21,205 bases of DNA, taken from Apostichopus californicus. Lineage: Eukaryota > Echinodermata > Holothuroidea > Aspidochirotida > Stichopodidae. The position numbers were made by a program, and so were the translations under genes. Below, in pieces: positions 1 to 7,971 of this stretch. Location of the stretch: assembly GCA_020650975.1 (NCBI GenBank), contig JAIPMN010003698.1, forward strand, positions 1-21,205. Direction: 5' to 3'. Position 1 is the first letter of the stretch, and each line of letters starts with the position of its first letter. The notes beneath the pieces were generated by a model. That model was given only the letters and a program-made list of their open reading frames with translations. It was not told the DNA's origin and made no database searches.

Positions 1-830
1 AATTTGGATTGAAAAGTAAAATCATGTGCAGCATCATAATTGGACAAAGCCTCCACACAGACTTATTAGAATGGTTAACATTGTATTTATTTGTCTGTTA
101 GAGTTTTAAAACGGAATAAAAAGAGAGTTTAATTGCTACACAAAGTGTGTAGATTAGTTGAAAATATAAATGATATTAAATAACTCACAAGTTATCTTCT
201 AGTCAATCATGTCTTTTCTTGTTCAGAAAAGAAAATTAGTCAAGATTGTGAGGTAGAGTCATGTTTAAATAGTTAGAATTCATCATTATCTCATAGTTGT
301 CCAAAAATCTGGAATAATGTAATTAGTGGGGGGAGGGGGGCTTCTCTCCCTTGTGAGAGCACTGCATATCACAAAAGTGAATATCTGATATGTTTGTTTC
401 AAGCTCCTTCTTTAAATATCCAGGTATGTAAAGCTGAGTCTTCTCAGATTAATATTTTGCTGAATTCTCTGCGAACTTGAAAAAAATTGGGGTTTAATGC
501 AAAATATGGGGTGATTTATTAACATTAGTCATCTTTAGTATAATTGATATGAAGGTTTTCCAGTCGTCTGATATAATCCCAAATTCATCTGTGTATGATC
601 GTGCCGTTTTCTTAAATTTCTAATTAGTTTGCTTAAAGCATAGGATAGCATAATCTGAAATTTTTAATTTTTTAGTGAAATATTCATGACCGACGGTAAA
701 ATGAATCACTTTTGTCGTCTCTCTCTCTCTCTCTGACTTTACGTGGAATATTTCTCTTTTAGTCCATAGTTTTGCTCTATCACTGTGGGTGATTTTGATC
801 GATTTGTGATTATTTTGTGAAATACCTTAG
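1..830. other. Intron or upstream DNA of the SLC26-like gene
   Basis: I see no coding exon here. The stretch presumably belongs to the intron before the first visible SLC26 exon. It is AT-rich, with a (CT)n microsatellite at 719-734 and two G6 runs separated by one A near 328-340. The N-terminal half of the STAS domain and the membrane domain of the transporter must lie left of the window. Confidence 0.5.
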
Positions 831-1820
831 GTTGATACAGAAATGGAGAATGGAAAGGTTCCCACTGCAGAGGAAGTTGTCACCACAGTCAGTAAAACCA
901 ACCACGCATCTGAACCAGAAGAAGTTCATACGGTGGTCCTCGACTTTGGAACTGTGAGCTTCATCGATACTGTCGGCATGAATACTATGAAGACTATCAT
1001 AACAGAGTATGACTCAATCAACGTCAACGTTCTGGTCGCTAACGTCAGAGGTAAGAGCCCTAGCCATTAATGATAGTTTCATACGTTGATACTTGACTTT
1101 GGAACCTTCAGCTTTATCAAGAATACATACCTATCGACTCTGGAAACTCACTGGGTTGAGGATGACTTCAATCTTAGAAGTGGTGGTAGCATAAGTTAAC
1201 TTAATCTTTTCACATTCTCTTTTTCCAATGATTTTCAGGCAGTGTACTGGAGACCCTACGAAAGAGTGGTGTCATGGACACGATTGGTTTAGATAAGATG
1301 TTTGTTACAGTTCACGACGCTGTCCTACATTCCTCGCCGTCGTTGAGGCAACAACACACGGTAAGAAACAATTGATAGCATTGTAGGACAAGATGGAAAG
1401 AGAGCCCCTTGATGGTGGTACTAGCTCTGGAAAGGAATGATGTTTGTTATTTCTCGCAAACTCAGTCTGTAGTCGATTTGAGTTGCTATCTTCTTCCGTC
1501 GGGCAGTGGGGCAACCGTCTTTATGGTACACAGTTCTGAGGTCTGAAACAGCAGTGCAAGTAAAATAGCCTGCATGTGATCAAATACAAGCTTATAAGTA
1601 GATTATTTTGGTTTAGAGGAAGTCTTAGAGGAAAGAATGAACTCACAAATATATATGTCAGTTTCATCTCCTCAGATTGTTCGATACAATTTGATGCAGT
1701 TGTTTTTTTAATTCTGTCTAGCTGCTTCACAAGACTACTACGAATGGCGTTGTACCCGTGGCTGCAAAGGCTACGGAAGCCATCCTCCATGACGTAGATG
1801 AGCAAGAAACCAAGATGTAA
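831..1820 (+). CDS. SLC26-family anion transporter, 3' end (C-terminal STAS domain), three exons
   Basis: This is the C-terminal part of an SLC26 (SulP) anion exchanger/channel, a multi-pass membrane protein with a cytoplasmic STAS domain. Exons are 831-1050 (acceptor TAG at 828-830; an alternative CAG acceptor would start it at 841), 1239-1360 and 1722-1820. The donors are GTAAG at 1051 and 1361, the acceptors CAG at 1238 and TAG at 1721, and the phases fit throughout. Together they encode about 146 residues ending in TAA. Visible STAS landmarks are a variable acidic loop, then VVLDFGTVSFIDTVGM, VLVANVRGSVLETLRKSG, and the family-typical FVTVHDAVLHS at the domain end. A tail of about 40 residues follows. 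It ends in TKM, which would fit a class I PDZ ligand (S/T-x-hydrophobic); that reading is only inference. The paralogue within SLC26 cannot be named from this piece. Confidence 0.9.
1080..1166 (+). pseudogene. Decayed duplicate of the STAS exon inside the following intron
   Basis: The intron between the first two visible SLC26 exons contains a second, diverged copy of the exon segment that lies just upstream. Translated from 1080, it gives HTLILDFGTFSFIK against HTVVLDFGTVSFID in the exon (10 of 14 identical). The two share the 11-mer GACTTTGGAAC and the start CATACG. Weaker alignment without gaps continues for about 15 more codons (T, T, E and D positions kept). The reading frame runs into TAA near 1196 before any good donor, and the upstream AG has no pyrimidine tract, so it looks like a dead exon duplicate and not a working alternative exon. 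Confidence 0.65.
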
Positions 1821-2080
1821 GATTACTGGCTTTGAGCTTCCTCATTCATAGTCAGTCAATTTTATAATCATAATTTCCAAATGCTTTGATAAATATTAAT
1901 GAGAAATCTATTGTTTTAAGAGAGTTTATATATTTTGTGGAAGTATCGGTGCTCTATCCATAGCTCTTTTTGATTTGTTAATCAAAACTGCAAAAAAAAA
2001 AAAATTTTTAAAAGAAGAAGAAAATGAAGAAGAAGATTTGATCCTATTCCTGAATTGAAATTTGATAACTGTCTTTTGTA

Positions 2081-2086
2081 AATAAA
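2081..2086 (+). terminator. Candidate polyadenylation signal of the SLC26-like gene
   Basis: A canonical AATAAA lies 261 bp after the TAA at 1818-1820. T/GT-rich sequence follows (GACTGTGTTTTTGTC), as expected downstream of a cleavage site. No transcript evidence can be seen here. Confidence 0.35.
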
Positions 2087-2139
2087 ATATGACTGTGTTT
2101 TTGTCATCAGAAAAGTTTAAAAGTTAATTAAGTATAAAC

Positions 2140-2172
2140 GAGAGAGAGAGAGAGAGAGTTTGTGTGTGTAAA
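2140..2172 (+). repeat. (GA)n microsatellite grading into (GT)n
   Basis: A run of alternating GA from 2140 to 2158 is followed by T-rich sequence and a short (TG)n. It is a simple-sequence tract downstream of the SLC26-like gene. Confidence 0.85.
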
Positions 2173-2237
2173 CTTGAGATGTAGGTTTCAATGGTATCAG
2201 CAACAATAAAAATAACTTGTACTTTACACATTTGTTT

Positions 2238-2267
2238 ACCTTTGAGGTGTGCACCTTTGAGGTGTGC
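2238..2267 (+). repeat. Perfect 15-bp tandem duplication
   Basis: The 15-mer ACCTTTGAGGTGTGC occurs twice head to tail (2238-2252 and 2253-2267) without mismatch, so the duplication appears recent. It has no evident function. Confidence 0.8.
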
Positions 2268-3027
2268 CGATTACAACTGAAAGAGGCAGCAAATGATTGG
2301 AATAATGGTTTAAGAAGAGATATTCCAGTGGCAGACAAAACTGTAAAAATATTCCACAATGTTAGTTCAAACCCTCTCACAATATTTTCTTCCTTAATTC
2401 AAGATATTGTTGATTGAATGGATTGCCATTTGGCAGGCTAACATTCTGGAGTATGCTATGTCATAACGGCAAATGCTCTCCAGCAGCTAAACTTCACTTA
2501 TAATCTGTTTTGTTGATTTTTCCTTAACATGTGAAATGTTTGGACCGTTTTGCTTGGCTTGTCAGTGTTTTTTGTATTTATAATTTCATCAACTTGATTT
2601 GGCTTTTATTTGACATGTATCCAATATTTGGAATTTACTTTAGTAAAAGTTAAATCTCTTTCTTAAAAAACAGCGGAGCAAGTTAGAACTATTGAAGGAT
2701 TATGATGAATCAGTAAACACATGATACTTATGTATATCAAAATTAATTTTTGGGAAACTTGCAGTGAATTTACTACAGATTTTCTTGTACATTTTCTCTC
2801 TTGAAGGAAGGATAAAAGAATCTGTAGTTTTTCTAAATTCAGTGTTAATTCTGTGTTCCTGCTGAAGCACTCATCAGCAACTATAGCTAACATTAATCAT
2901 GTTAGGAAATGTTAGGATTCTCTAAACCAAAAGCATGTCTTAAAATTAATTTGAATCGTGATTAAATTAATTTTTCTGTCACGTAGACTTAACAAGATGA
3001 AGGGATTTACGTGGTTGATACACATCC

Positions 3028-3062
<35 letters not shown>

Positions 3063-3910
3063 ACATTTAAGGAAACTTTCCTCTTGACTTTTAATAAATT
3101 TACGATACCTTAATGCTCCAAGCTGATAACAGTTCAGTACATCGGCCAAATTGGTTCAAATTTTATTCCAAATCGTGAAGACAAAACTTGAGAAAAATTT
3201 TATATTGATTATGTTAGATGGGTATTATTGCAGAGGAAAAAAAAGGTATCTCACAGTATGGAAATGCCATGCATAAAGCAATCATTTTGAAAGTGTAAAA
3301 AGAAAACATAAGTGTTAGATTTGTTTGAAAGATTCAAAAATGAGATCATGGAAAGCTAAATCCATTTCTGCATCGTAAGTGGTTTTATCTTAAAATTGTT
3401 GTAAAGAATTGCCGTTTGGCTCATTACAGGTTGTTTTGTTTTACTTTTATCGAATCTCTGCGGCATTTGTCATTCCGTAAAGGTCAAGGAAGGTTTTTTT
3501 TAGACGGACGTACTTTCCTGTACATAGATAAATTGATATTATGACATTCAAATAGTCTTCTCTATAAAAGATTTATAATGGTGCTTAAAACTATTTCTAG
3601 AATTTTCCAGCTTTGCTTTTGCCAAGCTTTTGCTTTAAGTACCGTGTATTTCGGTATTGATATTGATCGGCATTAATGTTGTAAGTGTTTTCTGCTTATA
3701 ATTTCACCAAAGCAAGATATTTTTGTTATGAAAAACTGAATTAATGGATTTCATTTGTCTTTGTTAATACTCACCGTCAAATAGTCTTATAACAGAATCT
3801 TAAAAGGGAACAAAAAACCGGACCTTCATGTTTGGCTTATATGACATATCTTGCTGAAGTAAAACTCCCTTAAACAGCTAAGCAAAATATATGACTATGC
3901 TATCATTTTT
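2268..3910. other. Intergenic stretch without a supported gene
   Basis: Short open frames occur on both strands but resemble no family and lack codon structure. The notable item is an uninterrupted T30 tract at 3031-3060. This could be the reversed poly(A) tail of an old minus-strand retroposon or simply a homopolymer. No flanking duplication was found by eye. Confidence 0.5.
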
Positions 3911-4255
3911 ACTTGAAGGTAAGACTGAGTACTTTAATGTGTAGTTGAAGGTATGACTATCATGTGTACTTGAAAGTATGACTAAGTACTTCAATGTATA
4001 CTTGAAGGTATGAGTGAGTACTTGAATGTATACTTGAAAGCATGACTGAGTACACTAATGTATACTTGAAAGTATGATTGAGTACTTTAATGTATACTTG
4101 AAGGTATGAGTGAGTACTTTAATGTACACTTGAAAGTACGACTGAGTACACTAATGTATACTTGAAGATATGACTGAGTACACTAATGTATACTTGAAAG
4201 TATGACTGAGTACACTAATGTATACTTGAAGGTATGCCTGAGTACTTTAATATAT
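3911..4255 (+). repeat. 32-bp minisatellite, 11 units
   Basis: Eleven head-to-tail units begin with ACTTGAA and end with AATGTAT or close variants. Unit starts are 3911, 3943, 3968, 4000, 4032, 4064, 4096, 4128, 4160, 4192 and 4224. All are 32 bp except the second, which is 25 bp through an internal 7-bp deletion. Two main variants mix along the array, one with ACTTTAAT and one with ACACTAAT, and the right half is the more homogeneous. Where a unit boundary reads ATACTTGAAAGTAT it forms a 6-bp inverted repeat around a 2-nt centre. Confidence 0.93.
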
Positions 4256-5088
4256 ACTAGTACTAGTTGTACCTAGCTAGCTTCATTTCATTGTAGCTGG
4301 CTAGCTAAATTTTATTGCAGCTAGTTGTATTTCATCAGCACTGATAGTCAACATGATCTTACATCATGGTGTGAAATACAATGTGTTATATTACTGTGCA
4401 TATTTTACTATTTGAAGCCTCTCTCTTTCAAAATTTTTAATAAAATTATTCGCAGTCCACCTTTCAATCTCTAAATGTCATTATTCTTCTCCTGTATGTG
4501 ACTTTACTACAAATTTACCACAAGTTTGAGTGAAATTACCCATCCAGGAATGGATGTACAATTGTTCATTTGTAGCTTATATTAAAGCATAGTGATGGGC
4601 GAAGGAATGAAAGTGGTCAGGTGGGGTTTCTTTGTAATGTGTCTATCTTCATCTCTACCTCCTCTTCACACCCCCCCCCCCCTCCTCCCCATCCACCTCT
4701 TTCACATAATTATCAAGTCCAATAGGAAACAACAGTTACTAGTTAATACTGCAAAAAAACGTCAAGAAAATTCCATGATAGATTATGATGGCTACCGCCT
4801 GCATCGTTAAGTCCAAATAATTCATTACTGCTGAATCTTGCTAAGGGACCACCCGCAAGAGAGATTTATATTAAAAATTAATATCGGGATTGTCCCATCA
4901 TCTGGAGATTAATTATGATGCGCTTGAAATTTTGCCAAATTGTACTCATTACCTAATAAATTTCTCAAGCAAGATGTCAAGCAACATGCATATCTCTATT
5001 TTATGAATTTTGACAAAAAAAGTGATGCAAGGCTGAGCAATTTCTGTTAGACATAAATATTCGCTTTGTAATATATAAAAGTAGGAGG
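4256..5088. other. Intergenic stretch without a supported gene
   Basis: After the minisatellite come degenerate CTAGCTAG/GTAGCTGG motifs (4256-4335), a C12 run at 4671-4682 and a small perfect inverted repeat (ATATTAA, AAA, TTAATAT) near 4868-4884. The 72-codon frame over the C run is low-complexity and not credible as a gene. Confidence 0.5.
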
Positions 5089-5127
5089 GCCTGACGTTTC
5101 GATCCTAGCAGGATCTTCTTCAGAGGC
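5089..5127 (-). ncRNA. Hammerhead-ribozyme-like hairpin of Penelope-element type
   Basis: Read on the minus strand, the order is GCCU (stem I 5' side), CUGAAGA (matches the hammerhead core CUGANGA), an extra A, GAUCC-UGCUA-GGAUC (stem II and loop), GAAA, CGUC (cleavage-site type UH), then AGGC, which pairs with GCCU to close stem I. Stem III is reduced to the self-complementary ACGU. Small hammerhead variants linked to Penelope-like retroelements are reported to act as dimers, and an ACGU pairing between two molecules would fit that. The unpaired extra A between core and stem II departs from the textbook core. The match is by eye. An alternative is a conserved terminal segment of a retroelement that only resembles a ribozyme. 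Confidence 0.45.
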
Positions 5128-5192
5128 TGAATGACAAGTAACAGTAACAGAAAGGACAAATACAAACACAATACAGACAGGTTAATAAGCAG

Positions 5193-5328
5193 GTTTGTAA
5201 TCTGTCAAATATAAGGGTGCATTAAATTTGCAAATCTGCCAAATATGAAGCTACTGAAAGTTTGCATTCTGTCAAAATTTAAGGTAGCTTAAAAGTTTGC
5301 AATTGGTAAACTTTCAGGTTACTTTAAG
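5193..5328 (-). repeat. Degenerate 33-35-bp tandem repeat beside the hammerhead-like motif
   Basis: Four diverged units begin at 5193, 5227, 5260 and 5295, each opening with (G)TTTGCAA or GTTTGTAA. The first three continue with a CTGTCAAA-like core, and units end in AAA or AAG. On the minus strand the array lies upstream of the hammerhead-like hairpin, so both may be parts of one dispersed element; its outer ends were not found. Confidence 0.5.
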
Positions 5329-5541
5329 CAGAGATCATTCTTTTATTAGAATAGGAACATATTCCACACTGTCAGTTAAACAAAAAAAACTCAATATCTT
5401 GTTCCGAACTGAAGATATGGTTTTGGCTGGCTAAACCCTCAATTCTTTGATTTGATCACTGTAGACGGATGTGATGTAATAACGACAAACGTTTTTTTCC
5501 CCCCATAAAACTTACGAAATGGTAAACTATATACCCTTCTC

Positions 5542-5635
5542 TACGAAAACGTATTGCTGCCACACGAAGAAAAATAAATTCTCGAAATTACGAAAATGTT
5601 CATTTGTTTTCGTGTGGCAGCAAAACGCTTCCGTA
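5542..5635. repeat. Inverted repeat with 36-bp arms and 22-nt loop
   Basis: The left arm is 5542-5577 and the right arm 5600-5635. When the right arm is reverse-complemented, 30 of 36 positions match, including an unbroken 15-bp core TTGCTGCCACACGAA. The six mismatches lie outside the core. It could be a foldback element or, if transcribed, a long hairpin RNA. No coding meaning is seen in the overlapping short frame. Confidence 0.8.
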
Positions 5636-6362
5636 CTTGTCGATGTTCTGACCCTCCAGGCAATCGGGTGGATTACATTTACAGGGAGTAATAAACTTCA
5701 GTAATAGAATATGTATTGACTGCCTGTAAGATGCTGATTGAAGTTAGAAAGTGAGTGGCCATTTTCTGACTTTCTAGCATTTTTGGGAGGAATGATGGTG
5801 ACATTTAAAGCGAACTTCTGTTATTAAAGTAAAATGATTTGTATCCTGTATAAGTTGTTTATGTACCATCGTGCACTGCGCTTCCGAATAAGCTTTCACA
5901 ATTACACCCCAACACCTTGATGCTGTAAGTTATAACTGTAACGGTCTCTCAAAATTGTGAGACACTGTTAATTCTTCCTTCTGGCAAGTCGCTTTCTATT
6001 TTAAAATCACTGAAAGGGAAACTTTCATCCTCACTTTCTTTCTTTTTCTTCTTTTTTTCTCACTCTTTGTTTTTATCATTACAAGCAAGTTCAACTAGAC
6101 ATTTAACAGCATCTTGAGGTAGAAACTATGTCATAATATTTTCGTTTGCATGTTGCTTCCTTCTGCAATAATTACATTTTGCGAATTGAGAAACGTTACA
6201 AAAATGTTTACACTTAAACACTAAGATATATATACCGTCATTGGACAGAAATTTTAGCCATCATCAATGACTGCAAAGGAATAGAACCTTGAAACTCGTG
6301 AACTAACAGTTTAGTATTTATTTAGCATGACAACGTTATGGGAAACTGCTGTTGCGTTCTCA
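5636..6362. other. Intergenic stretch without a supported gene
   Basis: There are no recognisable exons. A pyrimidine-rich stretch lies at about 6035-6066, otherwise the sequence is ordinary AT-rich DNA. Confidence 0.45.
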
Positions 6363-6726
6363 CTGTATGCCAGCGACGTAGCTAGGAATTTGAAAGGGGG
6401 GCAGGGGGAGCACATTTGCGATTGATATTGGGGAGGGGTTAGGTAGGCGATATGTATTTTATTACGCAGTGGCCAACTGTAGGCTTGTAATAGGCTAAAT
6501 TTAGCTAATTGCATCTGCCAAACTAAGTAAGTAGCTGAATCAGTAGGCCTGAATGTTACTACGATTATAATTGAGTTAACGGAGCTGACGAGTATTTAAG
6601 ATCAAAAGAGCACTGACAAAATACCATGCTACAAAAAAAAACAGTTTTTAACATTTTTTTCGACACTGAAAGGGGGAGCAGTCGCTCCCCTGCCCCCCCC
6701 CCCCTGGCTACGCCCCTGATGTATGC
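6363..6726. mobile_element. Non-autonomous hAT-like transposon with target-site duplication
   Basis: The element spans 6371-6718 (348 bp). Its left end CAGCGACGTAGCTAGG and reverse-complemented right end CAGGGGCGTAGCCAGG are imperfect terminal inverted repeats of the CAG(G)G type usual in hAT elements. Flanks are CTGTATGC (6363-6370) and ATGTATGC (6719-6726), a 7-of-8 match to the 8-bp duplication that hAT transposases make. G-rich sequence lies inside the left end, and a C12 run and a perfect GGGGAGC/GCTCCCC hairpin lie inside the right end. No transposase frame is present, so it would depend on an enzyme encoded elsewhere. A related left end occurs at 21165. Confidence 0.75.
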
Positions 6727-7971
6727 ATGGTTTACCAGGTCGAAGGCAGCCTCAGACACACAAACTATTGTAACATACTGGTCAAAGTCGTCCAGAGACC
6801 ATGTGTAACACTAAAGTTTCAAAATCCTTGTTTTACTGACACCAGAGATATGTTTTCAAGTCCCCTTCTAATCCTGCCTCAATAAAACTGTTCATATAAC
6901 ATGATAGATATTTAACTAAAATATCTAGAGACCGTTCCCAATTGACGACTTGTGTGATGCATGGAGAAAAAAACAAATCCAGTTCTAACCTCTTAAGTAA
7001 GTCTAAATTTAGTTTTCTATTGATTACATGAAGATTAACCAACGTCGACGTCAACAAGGATCGAAATTTGATTCCACTGCGCATGTCTGTAAACTTGTTT
7101 AGTTCCAATAACTCTTGGGCCAAAATCGTCTGAGAGTAGATGAGATATGCTGCTAGTGTGGAGCTGAATAGTTGTCACATAACACAGCTGTCAGCCGCTG
7201 ACCTAAATACATAATTTCACAACAGAAACTTTTGAAATCAAGATCAACGGACGTCATATATAAAGTAGAGACTTGAATTCGTCAATTGTTCTTCCTTTAA
7301 CTTAGACTGTTCACGGCGAGGTGCCAAGTTTGACCATTGTGTACGAGCTGATTAAATTTTGCCAAGTTTATTGAACAAAACGGAAAAGACTTTAAAAGCG
7401 AATCGTTTTTAGTCCTTTGTAAATTAACCAGCTTGTCGCCATTCTAAAAATACTCGTTATTGATTCTGTGAGCCGCGTCGTTCGGAAGTCATCTCTCGGC
7501 ATTGTTTAGTTACACAGCCTAGATAAGGAAATTATTTAATAAATGACAAAAGCACGAAGAAATGCGCTAGTTTATTGATAGAGTAATAAGTTTTAAACTG
7601 ACTGTGCTTTGATGGCCAATTATGGTTGCCGATGAACTAAGTTAGCCGAAAAAATGACAATTATTCATACATTAACACGACAGTGAAAAAGGAAAAAAAG
7701 TGGTTGATTTCTCTCAAGTATCCTCTGGTACTATTTTAACCACTTTCTCTGGACTTCGTTTCTCTCACTACTCCGTTCATGATCATTTCGTTCGTTTCAT
7801 TCTGCATCAGTGTGGACATGTGAAATAACGCAAACATCAGTTTATTTGCTGATAAATCTCAACCGCTTTTTTAACAATACAGACATTTTTTTTACTTAAA
7901 TTTTAATATAGACTTCATATTTGTTAAATGTGTTTGTTCATAGCGAATGAGATTTTGAAAAATCGTGAACA
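6727..7971. other. Intergenic stretch upstream of the receptor gene
   Basis: No exon is recognisable. A 96-codon minus-strand frame at 6833-7123 resembles nothing I know. The receptor's promoter should lie in the right part, but no clear TATA or initiator decides a start site; only AT-rich sequence is seen before the ATG at 7972. Confidence 0.4.

Noticed and set aside
417..430. Possible tiny SLC26 exon ending at CCAG/GTATGT
   Set aside because: The only candidate acceptor would make a 20-nt exon with no STAS-like translation.
2217..2417. 66-codon plus-strand frame downstream of the SLC26-like gene
   Set aside because: It is partly made by the 15-bp tandem duplication, has no recognisable domain, and the SLC26 frame already ends at 1820.
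3911..4255. CRISPR-like periodic array
   Set aside because: The 32-bp units are contiguous with no unique spacers and the context is eukaryotic; it is a minisatellite.
6833..7123. 96-codon minus-strand frame as a gene
   Set aside because: It matches no known domain, lies in repeat-rich DNA, and no splice or regulatory context supports it.
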